Shown: positions 1-8,497 of the stretch, in pieces
Numbering within the stretch: the first letter of the stretch is position 1
Layout of the letters: each line of letters begins with the position of its first letter
Source: Candidatus Omnitrophota bacterium
GTDB taxonomy: Bacteria; Omnitrophota; Gorgyraeia; Gygaellales; Profunditerraquicolaceae
Direction: 5' to 3'
Length of the DNA stretch: 62,509 bases
NCBI GenBank assembly: GCA_011620275.1
Contig: WOZK01000007.1
Span: 1 to 62,509, forward strand
Made by a program: the position numbers and the translations under genes
Notes under the pieces: generated by a model
Told to the model about the DNA's origin: nothing
Database searches by the model: none
What the model saw: the letters and a program-made list of their open reading frames with translations, nothing else

Positions 1-1
1 T

Positions 2-88
2 CGTCTTGAGACGAAAATAACCTGGCAGTTTACAAAAAGCAAAGCCCGTGACAAAGTGAACCGGCATTATCAATATATTAAAAACTAA
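2..88 (+). pseudogene. C-terminal fragment of a transposase (IS630-like), cut by window edge
   Basis: The frame from base 2 is open for 28 codons and ends in TAA at 86-88. The peptide contains W-Q-F-T, then A-R-x-K and R-x-Y, a pattern I associate with the extreme C-terminus of IS630/DDE_3 transposases. The rest of the gene, if present, lies left of the window. Assignment rests on a short match and could be chance. It sits directly beside another gene fragment, consistent with an insertion scar. Confidence 0.4.
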
Positions 89-105
89 TTTGACAGCGCA
101 CTAGT

Positions 106-432
106 TTGACCGACGTAGCTAATGCCGAAGCGCAACTTGCACCTTCTACGCCGTCTTTGGCAGCGCCTCTATTGACATATCAGGGTATTCGGGAGTTTCA
201 GAATCTTTGGCTCTCTCGTTTAGATGCGTGCGGTGAGATCAGCTGGCCCAGTGAAGATAAAGAAAACTGTAAAGATGAATATTCAGACAGCGGGTGGTGG
301 GCAAAAGGCTTTGGGTATTGGGGCAGCCAAGATGCGCGGGGCGCCTTTACTGCGTATGACGCAAGAATCCTTGGCACTATGATAGCTTATGATAGGTCTC
401 TTGGTCTTAATACGCGAGGGGGCTTAGTCTAA
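106..432 (+). pseudogene. Truncated autotransporter beta-domain fragment
   Basis: A 108-codon frame starting at a TTG. Residues 63-108 contain W-W-A-K-G-F-G-Y-W-G-S-Q-D, a Y-D-A motif, then a Y-D-R-S-L-G and T-R-G-G-L ending, the pattern of the first strands of an autotransporter outer-membrane barrel. The frame stops just where the barrel should continue, and no later barrel strands follow in any frame. No signal peptide or passenger repeats are visible. I read it as a remnant left after rearrangement next to the transposase fragment upstream; expression is unlikely. Confidence 0.45.
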
Positions 433-500
433 ATCGCGGCCTTGCTTGCAATCATCTTTTTCCCACCATTCCTTCGCTTTCTCTTTAATGCAATTTTCCT

Positions 501-1277
501 TTATACAACAACCTTGGGATACATATACGCACTCAGAAACGATATAGCAAATGTAACGATAACAAGAATAGCTATGTCAAAAGGAAGCCGCGATACGTCT
601 CCGGTAACCAACAGAGCACGAAGACCATCAACCATATAGCTAAGAGGATTGATGTTGGCTACCACTTGAAGCCATGAAGGCATAATTGAAATCGGATATA
701 TTGCATTCGAGGCGAAAAATAACGGCAGGGTGATAACTTGTCCTATTCCCATGAACCGCTCGCGAGTCTTTACTATGGAGGCGATAATCATTGATAACCC
801 GGTAAAAAAGCTGGCGCCAAGCATCGTGATGATTACTACCCCAAGAATCGAAAACAGTGTAATCCGAAGATGAATTTGTAAGATAAGGGTAAAAAGGAAA
901 ATGATGATCGCTTGGCTTAACCCGCGCATGCCAGCAGAAATCATTTTCCCCCACACCAGCGCCAAGCGGGGAGTTGGAGTAACTAAGATTTTTTGCAGTA
1001 ACCCCATGTCGCGTTCCCAGATAATTGCCAAACCATAGAATATCGAAACAAACGTTATTGATTGAGTTAGAATGCCGGGAGTGATAAATTGTAAGTAAGT
1101 AAATCCCTGAGTCGGGATTGCCCGAATTTTGCTCATTGCTTCTCCAAAAATACCTAACCATAAAATAGGCTGTACGGCTCGAGTGATTAGTTCCGTTGGG
1201 TCATGCAGGAGTTTTCTTATTTCTATTTCAGCCATCACCCATGTTTTAATGATAAGTTGCGCGATATAATTCAGCAT
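501..1277 (-). CDS. ABC-2 type multidrug exporter permease (DrrB-like)
   Basis: 258 aa with about six hydrophobic segments (near residues 27-47, 61-84, 118-136, 144-168, 180-200 and 232-253), the layout of ABC-2/DrrB permeases. The stretch around I-N-P-L-S-Y-M-V-D-G-L-R before the last helix is typical of this family. It is the membrane half of an efflux pump whose ATPase gene lies 4 bp upstream on the same strand, so the two are co-transcribed leftwards. Substrate cannot be read from sequence; daunorubicin-type drugs, lipids or glycans are all possible. Length is normal for the family. Confidence 0.85.
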   Translation of the reverse strand: MLNYIAQLIIKTWVMAEIEIRKLLHDPTELITRAVQPILWLGIFGEAMSKIRAIPTQGFTYLQFITPGILTQSITFVSIFYGLAIIWERDMGLLQKILVTPTPRLALVWGKMISAGMRGLSQAIIIFLFTLILQIHLRITLFSILGVVIITMLGASFFTGLSMIIASIVKTRERFMGIGQVITLPLFFASNAIYPISIMPSWLQVVANINPLSYMVDGLRALLVTGDVSRLPFDIAILVIVTFAISFLSAYMYPKVVV

Positions 1278-1281
1278 AAAT

Positions 1282-2085
1282 TTAGCCCAATCTATGGTGT
1301 ATTTGTCTTGTCCTTTTTATCTCACGGAAATTGCCGTTACTCTGGAGCTCATTTCCAGTAAAGAAGATAAAGGCATCTTCAAGCGTAGCATCTTTCTTGT
1401 TGGTTTTTTCTTTTAGTTCCGAAACTGAGCCGATAACGGCAATTTGGCCGGTATTCATAATCGCAACTCTATCACAGGCCTCTTCCGCTTCTTCCATATT
1501 GTGTGTAGAAAAGAAGATTGTTGTACCAAAGGTATTGCGCAGCTCGACTAGGTGCTCCCATATATTGCGTTTTGCTATAGGGTCAAGCCCGGTGGTCGGT
1601 TCATCCAGAAAAAGCAGATGGGGATTATGCAGCATGGCCTGGCCTACTTCTAGTTTACGGATCATGCCTCCGGAAAGTGTCCGCACGAGTGATCGGGCAT
1701 ATTTTTCCAGCTTAAGAAATGCGAGCATTTCCTTAATGCGCCTATTGCATTCACGGTAAGGAACATCATAAAGATGGGCCATAAGCATCAGGTTTTCTTG
1801 TGCGGTAAGCGCTCCGTCAACAGAAATCATCTGAGGTACGTAGCCAATGACTTTGCGCACTTCAGCCGGATGATGGATTATACTATATCCGTTAATGGCT
1901 GCATCACCGCTTGTTGGCGCAAGCAGAGTAATGAGCATCCTTATTGTAGTAGTCTTCCCGGCTCCATTTGGCCCCAAAAAAGCAAAGATCTCTGATTGCT
2001 TAATTTCAAATGAGATATTCTTAACCGCCTGGACTGAGCCGAAATTCTTGGATAAATTATTAACCCGAATTATTATCTCATCCAT
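1282..2085 (-). CDS. ABC transporter ATP-binding protein (DrrA-like)
   Basis: 267 aa with Walker A G-P-N-G-A-G-K-T (residues 38-45), signature L-S-G-G-M (137-141), Walker B L-L-F-L-D-E-P (157-163) and H-loop His near 195. The LSGGM variant and the region after the H-loop fit DrrA-type exporter ATPases. It powers the ABC-2 permease encoded immediately downstream. The divergent TetR gene begins about 430 bp away with a transposase remnant between them; control of this pump by that TetR protein is plausible, but no operator was seen close to this gene's own start. Confidence 0.9.
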   Translation of the reverse strand: MDEIIIRVNNLSKNFGSVQAVKNISFEIKQSEIFAFLGPNGAGKTTTIRMLITLLAPTSGDAAINGYSIIHHPAEVRKVIGYVPQMISVDGALTAQENLMLMAHLYDVPYRECNRRIKEMLAFLKLEKYARSLVRTLSGGMIRKLEVGQAMLHNPHLLFLDEPTTGLDPIAKRNIWEHLVELRNTFGTTIFFSTHNMEEAEEACDRVAIMNTGQIAVIGSVSELKEKTNKKDATLEDAFIFFTGNELQSNGNFREIKRTRQIHHRLG

Positions 2086-2210
2086 ATTTTATAGCCAGCC
2101 TTTATCTTTCCAGTAGCGATACTCCCCTTGTCAAATCTAATCCTAAGCTGCTCGCTTTATTTTTGGATTCTTCGGTTAGCGGAAACACAAACCCACGAGG
2201 AGGATTACCT

Positions 2211-2466
2211 ATGAGTCACTATACCACAGTTTTGAATGAAATGCTAAATTATGTACCCAGAGAGATACGAATTCCAAAAAGCCGTTTCAGAGACTAAAAC
2301 CGAATATCACTCAAGAGGCTTTAGTTCCTGGAACCACTTTGTTTCTATGCTTTTTGGCCAACTTGCCGGTCAGGATAGCCTGCGTGGTATTGAGGCCGGA
2401 CTTGCTACCCAATCCGAGAATCTCTACCAGAATCTCTACCATCTGATAATCTATTTGACAATTTGA
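2211..2466 (+). pseudogene. N-terminal remnant of a DUF4372/IS4-type transposase
   Basis: An ATG at 2211 follows a strong GAGGAGG site. The first frame gives M-S-H-Y-T-T-V-L-N-E-M-L-N-Y-V-P-R, then a single-base shift near 2252-2265 moves to a frame reading E-F-Q-K-A-V, later W-N-H-F-V-S-M-L-F-G-Q-L and Q-D-S-L-R-G-I-E. This is the N-terminal DUF4372 domain of IS4-group transposases, where W-D-x-F-x-x-M-L-F-x-Q-L and S-L-R-x-I-E are conserved. A 12-bp tandem duplication at 2417-2440 and an early stop end it. The catalytic DDE domain is absent, so it cannot transpose. Confidence 0.7.
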
Positions 2467-2482
2467 GCGATTATAATATAAT
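2455..2482 (+). promoter_or_regulatory. Promoter of the TetR-family gene
   Basis: TTGACA (2455-2460), 16-bp spacer, TATAAT (2477-2482): consensus boxes. The predicted transcript start falls inside the palindrome at 2481-2506, as expected for an autoregulated repressor gene. The promoter overlaps the tail of the transposase remnant. Confidence 0.7.
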
Positions 2483-2506
2483 TGTAAGTGAGTATTTACT
2501 TACAAT
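2481..2506. promoter_or_regulatory. TetR-type operator (inverted repeat)
   Basis: Perfect 9-bp inverted repeat ATTGTAAGT / ACTTACAAT separated by 8 bp. It starts inside the -10 box and ends 12 bp before the TetR start codon, so a dimeric repressor bound here would block its own transcription. Size and geometry fit TetR-family operators. Confidence 0.65.
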
Positions 2507-2518
2507 GAGAACTTTAAG

Positions 2519-3121
2519 ATGAAAGCAAAAACGGACTCCAGTAAATCTATTCGTCGGCAAGAAATTATTAATGCTGCCAGAAAAATAATAAGTTCAAGGG
2601 GAATAGAGAACCTTACTGTGCGTAAAATAGCCGATGATCTCAGGGTAACTGATGGAGCTCTCTACCGGCATTTTAAGAGCAAGAAAGAGATTGTAAGTAT
2701 TTTAATAGATGACATCGGGAAGACCCTGCTAATTACTATTGAAGAAGCCGCTAAAGAATCAGAGAAGCCGTTGCATAAGTTGTCCGATATTTTTGTATCC
2801 CATCTTTCTTATGCAGAACAAAGAAAAGGGATTACTTTTATTGTTATTAATGAAACCTTGAATCTTAAAGATAAGAGTCTCCGAAGGAAAATGTTCGGAG
2901 TTATTAATAAATACCTCAAGATGATAAAGGCAATACTTGTTGAGGGAGTTGATTCTGGAATATTTCGGAAGGATTTGGATATTACCACTGCGAGTATCGT
3001 TTTTTTTGGTATGGTGCAATCAATAGTTACTCTTTGGGCTCTGAGTGGTTCCAAGCATTCTTTACGAAAAGATCGCCTGGATGAGTTGTTTAGTATTTAC
3101 ACAAAAGGAGTTATGCGATAG
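2519..3121 (+). CDS. TetR/AcrR-family transcriptional repressor
   Basis: 200 aa. The N-terminus carries the TetR helix-turn-helix: I-I-N-A-A-R-K-I-I around 16-24 and L-T-V-R-K-I-A-D-D-L-R-V-T-D-G-A-L-Y-R-H-F near 32-52. The variable C-terminal ligand domain (60-200) gives no ligand clue. It is transcribed away from the ABC exporter genes and has its own consensus promoter overlapped by a palindromic operator, so autoregulation is likely. By analogy with divergent TetR/exporter pairs it may also control the exporter. The downstream trehalose operon starts about 120 bp later and could be read through. Confidence 0.88.
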   Translation: MKAKTDSSKSIRRQEIINAARKIISSRGIENLTVRKIADDLRVTDGALYRHFKSKKEIVSILIDDIGKTLLITIEEAAKESEKPLHKLSDIFVSHLSYAEQRKGITFIVINETLNLKDKSLRRKMFGVINKYLKMIKAILVEGVDSGIFRKDLDITTASIVFFGMVQSIVTLWALSGSKHSLRKDRLDELFSIYTKGVMR

Positions 3122-3239
3122 ATAATCTTTTGTCGAAAGGATAATAATCGTTTAAGTAGTCTGGAAATCATTCGGGATTTCCGGAGGATTTAGATGGTCG
3201 GGCCGCCATCTTGCAGGTAATGCGGGATGGCTTTATTTT

Positions 3240-5405
3240 ATGGAAAATCACACAAAGAAAATTAGAGTTTGGCCGGGGCGTCCTAGCCCTTTGGGGGCTT
3301 ATTGGGATGGCAAAGGCACAAATTTTGCGCTTTTTTCGGAAGGCGCTACTAAAGTGGAGCTATGCCTTTTTGAATCACCTGAAAGCCGTAGCGAGTCGCG
3401 CCGGATTCCGGTGATTGAGAACACTGATAGAGTTTGGCATTGTTATTTACCTGAGGTAGGGCCTGGGCAGCTTTATGGTTATCGTGTTTCTGGGCTGCAT
3501 AATCCTGAATTAGGGCATAGGTTTAATCCGAATAAAGTTATTCTTGATCCATACGCTAAGGCGATCGGCAGGGGGCTGTGCTGGCGCGATGAGATGTTTG
3601 GTTACAAAATCGGAAATGCCCAAGAGGATCTGTCTTTTGATGAACGGGACAACGCCGCCTTTGCGCCGCTTGCCGCGGTTATTGATAATAGTTTTGACTG
3701 GAAAGATGATGCTTCGCTCAAGATCCCCTGGCATAGAACTTTGATTTACGAACTTCATGTAAAAGGATTTACTATCCAGAATCCGAAAGTACCGCAGGAT
3801 TTAAGAGGAACTTACACGGGATTGGCTATTGACTCGGTAGTTAATTACCTAAAAGAACTGGGAGTTACCGCCGTGGAACTTATGCCTACTCATTACCATA
3901 TTGACGATAGGCATCTTACGGTAAAAGGTTTAAGCAACTATTGGGGTTACAACACGTTATCTTTTTTTGCTCCCGACATGCGTTACGCGTCTTCGCATAT
4001 TCCTCAAGAAGCTGTTAATGAATTCAAGAATATGGTTCTATCTCTCCATCGAGCAGGGATTGAAGTGATTTTGGATGTCGTTTACAACCATACGGCAGAG
4101 GGTAATCAAATGGGGCCGACACTGTCGTTACGCGGAATAGATAATGTTTCGTATTATCGGCTTTCCCCCAAAAACCAGCGATATTATGAAGATTTTACGG
4201 GGTGCGGCAACACGCTTAATGTGCGGCATCCTCGCGTTGTTCAATTAATCATGGATAGTTTACGCTACTGGGCGCTTGAAATGCACGTTGACGGTTTTAG
4301 GTTTGATTTGGCGAGCGCGCTTGCCAGGGAACTGTACGCTGTGGATAAACTGAGCGCGTTTTTTGACGTAATCTGTCAGGACCCTGTTTTGTCACAAGTT
4401 AAGCTGATCGCGGAACCCTGGGATCTCGGCCAGGGCGGATATCAAGTCGGTAATTTTCCGGTTGGATGGACTGAGTGGAATGGAAAATACCGCGATGCGA
4501 TGCGCAGATTCTGGAAAGGGGACGGCGGCACGACAGGCGAATTCGCTACTCGTTTAAGCGGCTCAAGCGACCTTTATGAACAGAGCGGGCGCAGGCCATA
4601 CGCCAGCGTTAATTTCATTACCTGCCATGATGGTTTTACTCTTGAGGACTTAACCAGTTATAATCAAAAGCATAATGAGGCTAATGGCGAGAATAATAAT
4701 GACGGTGCCAATGATAATAACAGCTGGAACTGTGGCATAGAAGGTGCTACCAAAGACGCGTCAATTATTGATTTGCGTGAGCGTCAAAAGCGGAATTTTC
4801 TTGCTACGCTTCTTTTGTCCCAAGGGGTGCCTATGGTTCTTGCGGGTGATGAAATCGGACGTACTCAGAAAGGAAATAACAACACATATTGCCAGGATAA
4901 TGAATTAAGCTGGATTGATTGGGATTTGACCGAAAATAAAAAAAATCTGCTTGATTTTGTCCGCAGGCTGATTCGCTTACGAAGAGAGCAGCCTGTTTTT
5001 CGAAGAAGGAAATTCTTTCAGGGGCGGGATATCCGGGGTTCGGAAGCCAAAGATATTATTTGGTTTGATGTTAATGGACAGGAGATGACCGATGAAAAAT
5101 GGAATTCTGCCTGGGTCAAGTGTCTTGGAGTTGTTCTGGCCGGGGATACGATACAGGAGACGGATGAGTACGGCGAGCGCATCATCGGAGACACCTTGCT
5201 TTTATTGATGAATTCGTCGCAGGAGGATATTGTTTTTACTTTACCCGCTTACCGAGAGGGTGTGGAGTGGAAACTTATTTTAGATACTTTTGATCCGCGC
5301 GCGGAAGTCATAACTTTAGCCGGACTAAACGGATATAATTTAAGAGGCCGTTCCCTGTCCGTTTTTTTTCTTACGGAAAAACCAGTCAAGAATGGAAAAA
5401 AATGA
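3240..5405 (+). CDS. treX: Glycogen debranching enzyme (isoamylase type)
   Basis: 721 aa GH13 enzyme hydrolysing alpha-1,6 branches of glycogen to give linear maltooligosaccharides. It has an N-terminal CBM48-like module (about 10-150), then GH13 region I D-V-V-Y-N-H-T (near 279), nucleophile D356 in D-G-F-R-F-D-L-A, acid/base E392 in A-E-P-W-D-L-G, and D464 in C-H-D-G-F. An N-rich stretch (about 479-494) after C-H-D-G-F is typical of GlgX/TreX. Its stop overlaps the treY start by 4 bp (ATGA), so the three trehalose genes form one operon. treX is chosen over glgX because of that linkage. Confidence 0.93.
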   Translation: MENHTKKIRVWPGRPSPLGAYWDGKGTNFALFSEGATKVELCLFESPESRSESRRIPVIENTDRVWHCYLPEVGPGQLYGYRVSGLHNPELGHRFNPNKVILDPYAKAIGRGLCWRDEMFGYKIGNAQEDLSFDERDNAAFAPLAAVIDNSFDWKDDASLKIPWHRTLIYELHVKGFTIQNPKVPQDLRGTYTGLAIDSVVNYLKELGVTAVELMPTHYHIDDRHLTVKGLSNYWGYNTLSFFAPDMRYASSHIPQEAVNEFKNMVLSLHRAGIEVILDVVYNHTAEGNQMGPTLSLRGIDNVSYYRLSPKNQRYYEDFTGCGNTLNVRHPRVVQLIMDSLRYWALEMHVDGFRFDLASALARELYAVDKLSAFFDVICQDPVLSQVKLIAEPWDLGQGGYQVGNFPVGWTEWNGKYRDAMRRFWKGDGGTTGEFATRLSGSSDLYEQSGRRPYASVNFITCHDGFTLEDLTSYNQKHNEANGENNNDGANDNNSWNCGIEGATKDASIIDLRERQKRNFLATLLLSQGVPMVLAGDEIGRTQKGNNNTYCQDNELSWIDWDLTENKKNLLDFVRRLIRLRREQPVFRRRKFFQGRDIRGSEAKDIIWFDVNGQEMTDEKWNSAWVKCLGVVLAGDTIQETDEYGERIIGDTLLLLMNSSQEDIVFTLPAYREGVEWKLILDTFDPRAEVITLAGLNGYNLRGRSLSVFFLTEKPVKNGKK

Positions 5406-8400
5406 GCCAAGATAAACTGAGTAAATGCGGACAATCGGGAACAGAGCCTGCTAAAATTATCTTTAGCGAAGAGAAATTACGGTCCCTGATTCTTAAAATG
5501 ATACGAGTTATCTTTATCCCATCGTCAGTTTACCGCATTCAGCTAAACCGTGATTTTACCTTTAAGCACGTCACGGTCTTGGTCCCGTATTTAAAAGAAC
5601 TTGGCATTGAAGCTGTTTATTGCTCTCCCTATTTTCAGGCCGTTCCCGGGAGTATGCATGGATACAATGTGATTAATCCAAATTCAATTAATCCCGAGAT
5701 TGGAACGTCCGAAGAATATTCGAATTTCTGTGATGTCCTTGCGAAGAATGACATGGGGCATATTCTGGATGTGGTTCCTAATCATATGGGGGTTATGGGT
5801 AAAAACAACCGCTGGTGGCTTGACGTGCTGGAAAACGGCCTCTGTTCATTTTACGCGCAGTATTTCGACATTGATTGGAAGCCTATAAAACAGGAACTTT
5901 GGGGTAAAGTTCTTTTGCCGATTTTGGGTGATTTTTACGGGAAGGTCCTGGAAAATCAGGAAATACGCATTATTTTTCAAGATGGTGGATTTACCGCCTT
6001 TTATCATGATCACTGTTTTCCGATTGACCCTAAGACCTACGCGGTTATCTTAGAGGGCGATATAGACAAGCTCGTGAAAGAGATGGGTCAAGACAATCAG
6101 GATTATTCGGAATATTTAAGCGTTATCACGGCTTTTAAAAATTTGCCTCCTGCCTCCGAATGTTTGCCGGAAAAGATAATCGAGCGCAGCCGGGAAAAAG
6201 AGATCGCTAAGCGCAGGTTGGCGGCGCTTGCGGAACGCTCCGAAAAAATTAGCAGTTTCATAGAAGAACGCGTGCGTTTTTTTAACGGGAATAAAGACGA
6301 CCCAAAAAGCTTTGACGCGCTCGATCACCTTTTGAACTTGCAATCGTACCGTCTTGCTTTTTGGTCGGTGGCTTCGCAGGAGATTAATTACCGTCGTTTT
6401 TTTGATATTAATGAACTCGGAGCTATTCGTACCGAGGATGAAAAAGTTTTCAAGGCATACCATGAGATGCTTTATAAACTCATCAAAGAAGGAAAGGTCA
6501 ATGGACTGCGTATCGATCATCCTGATGGATTGTATGATCCTTCAAAATATTTTATTCGACTTCAGCGCGAGTATCTTTTGCAAATGATATTGAAAGAATC
6601 GGAAGAAGAATTTCGTAAAAAAGGGGAAGATTCCGCGCAGATTGATGAAGATGCAACCCGTGAGACTTTGGAGCGTTTGCTTGCCAATGAATTTTCTGCT
6701 TCACCCGCTCTTTATGTGGTAGCCGAAAAAATCCTGGGAAGCAGGGAATCCCTGCCTGAGAATTGGAGCATTCATGGAACTGTTGGGTACGAATTCTTGA
6801 ATGCGGTAAACGGCCTTTTTGTTGATGCCAAAAACCAAGAGGCATTCGGGAAACTGTATGAAGGCTATATCGGTCATACGATAGATTTTGATGAATTGGC
6901 CTACAACAAAAAGAAGTTTTTCGGTTTAGTTCCCATGGCGAGCGAAATAAACGCGTTGGGACACCGTTTAGACCGCATCTCTGAGACAAACAGAAATTAC
7001 AGGGATTTTACCAGAAATGATCTTACGGTTGCGATACGAGAAGTTATCGCTGGTTTTTCAGTTTACAGGACTTATGTGTCCCCGGACAGCGCAAGTGTTT
7101 CAGAGAGAGATGAGAAATATATATGCGCGGCCGTTGAAAAGGCCCGAGCCAAGACCCCTGCCTTGAATCCCGCAGTATACGATTTTTTGAAAGATGTGCT
7201 TCTCTTGCGCGTTAAAATCGAAGCGGGCAGCGATGAAGCAAACCTTTATAAGGACTTCGTATTGCGGTTCCAGCAGTTAACAGGGCCTATTATGGCCAAA
7301 GGAGTGGAAGATACTTCTTTTTATGTATACAACCGGCTTTTATCTCTTAATGAAGTGGGCGGAGATCCTTTTTGTTTTGGATGCACCAGGAAGAAATTCC
7401 ACCAACAGAACATCGAGCGCAACAAGCGTTGGCCTTGCAGTATGATAAATTCCTCCACGCACGATACCAAACGCAGTGAAGACGTACGGATGAGGATTAA
7501 TGTTTTAAGCGAAATACCTGAGGAATGGAAGCTGAAAATCAACGAATGGGGCGAATTAAATCGTCAATTTAAGACTGCCATAGATGGAATTTCAGAGCCG
7601 CGCCCTAACACCGAATATTTTATTTATCAAACGCTTATCGGCGCGTGGCCCGATGAAGATTTATCGCGCGATGCTACGGATTCTTTTATTGAGCGTATCT
7701 GGCAGTATACGTTAAAGGCTGTCCGGGAGGCAAAAATTTATACCAGTTGGTCTAAGCCTGATACCGCGTATGAGGAAGCGGTTAATCGGTTTATAAAAGC
7801 GATCTTGACTCAATCTGATTCTAACCATTTTTTAAAGACGTTTCTTCCTTTTCAGAAAAAGATTTCATTTTTTGGAAAACTTAACGGCCTTTCTGCCACT
7901 TTGTTAAAAATAGCCTCTCCCGGAGTTGTGGATATTTACCAAGGGAATGAGACATGGTGCTATGCGCTGGTAGATCCCGATAACAGGCGCAGCGTTGATT
8001 TCGAGGGCAGGATGCATATGCTTGGCGAGGCGAAAAAAAATCTCGAATCCGGCGCGTCAGAGAATCTTTCAGCGCGCTTATTTGCTTTAGAAAATCTAGG
8101 GCGGCTTAAACTTATCTATACGTGGAAAACTCTTACTTTTCGAAGGCAGAATAAGGATTTATTTGTCGGGGGAGAGTATATTCCGGTAGAAGTTAAGGGC
8201 GATAAAGAGAGAAATATCGTCGCGTTCGTTCGTAAGCGCGGTAAAAAAATAGCGCTGGCAGTTGCCGCTAGATTTTTCACCTCGTGCTTGTCGAATACGG
8301 AAATGAGCTTTTCACCGGATTTCTGGAAAGGCACGGAACTCATTTGGCCTAAAGATTTGGAGCTTCCAGAAAAACTGAAGGACGTTGTATTCGCTGATAG

Positions 8401-8497
8401 CGTAGACATTGTAAAGCGGGATCGAGAAGTAACACTTAAGATTGATGGTTTATTCAAACATGCCTGTGCGTGCCTTTTAACGAACAATGAAGAATAA
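5402..8497 (+). CDS. treY: Maltooligosyl trehalose synthase
   Basis: 1031 aa GH13 enzyme that converts the reducing-end alpha-1,4 bond of a maltooligosaccharide into an alpha,alpha-1,1 bond. The family opening P-S-S-V-Y-R-I-Q-L-N is at about 40-49. Later come D-V-V-P-N-H-M-G, the nucleophile motif G-L-R-I-D-H-P-D-G with D372, V-V-A-E-K-I-L with E442, M-A-K-G-V-E-D-T-S-F-Y, and T-H-D-T-K-R-S-E-D with D688. It is at the long end for TreY, with about 40 extra residues before the conserved opening. It overlaps treX by 4 bp and treZ by 11 bp, implying translational coupling. Confidence 0.95.
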   Translation: MSQDKLSKCGQSGTEPAKIIFSEEKLRSLILKMIRVIFIPSSVYRIQLNRDFTFKHVTVLVPYLKELGIEAVYCSPYFQAVPGSMHGYNVINPNSINPEIGTSEEYSNFCDVLAKNDMGHILDVVPNHMGVMGKNNRWWLDVLENGLCSFYAQYFDIDWKPIKQELWGKVLLPILGDFYGKVLENQEIRIIFQDGGFTAFYHDHCFPIDPKTYAVILEGDIDKLVKEMGQDNQDYSEYLSVITAFKNLPPASECLPEKIIERSREKEIAKRRLAALAERSEKISSFIEERVRFFNGNKDDPKSFDALDHLLNLQSYRLAFWSVASQEINYRRFFDINELGAIRTEDEKVFKAYHEMLYKLIKEGKVNGLRIDHPDGLYDPSKYFIRLQREYLLQMILKESEEEFRKKGEDSAQIDEDATRETLERLLANEFSASPALYVVAEKILGSRESLPENWSIHGTVGYEFLNAVNGLFVDAKNQEAFGKLYEGYIGHTIDFDELAYNKKKFFGLVPMASEINALGHRLDRISETNRNYRDFTRNDLTVAIREVIAGFSVYRTYVSPDSASVSERDEKYICAAVEKARAKTPALNPAVYDFLKDVLLLRVKIEAGSDEANLYKDFVLRFQQLTGPIMAKGVEDTSFYVYNRLLSLNEVGGDPFCFGCTRKKFHQQNIERNKRWPCSMINSSTHDTKRSEDVRMRINVLSEIPEEWKLKINEWGELNRQFKTAIDGISEPRPNTEYFIYQTLIGAWPDEDLSRDATDSFIERIWQYTLKAVREAKIYTSWSKPDTAYEEAVNRFIKAILTQSDSNHFLKTFLPFQKKISFFGKLNGLSATLLKIASPGVVDIYQGNETWCYALVDPDNRRSVDFEGRMHMLGEAKKNLESGASENLSARLFALENLGRLKLIYTWKTLTFRRQNKDLFVGGEYIPVEVKGDKERNIVAFVRKRGKKIALAVAARFFTSCLSNTEMSFSPDFWKGTELIWPKDLELPEKLKDVVFADSVDIVKRDREVTLKIDGLFKHACACLLTNNEE

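Noticed and set aside
442-639. A 65-codon + strand frame
   Set aside because: It overlaps the end of the ABC-2 permease gene on the other strand and its sequence has no family signal.
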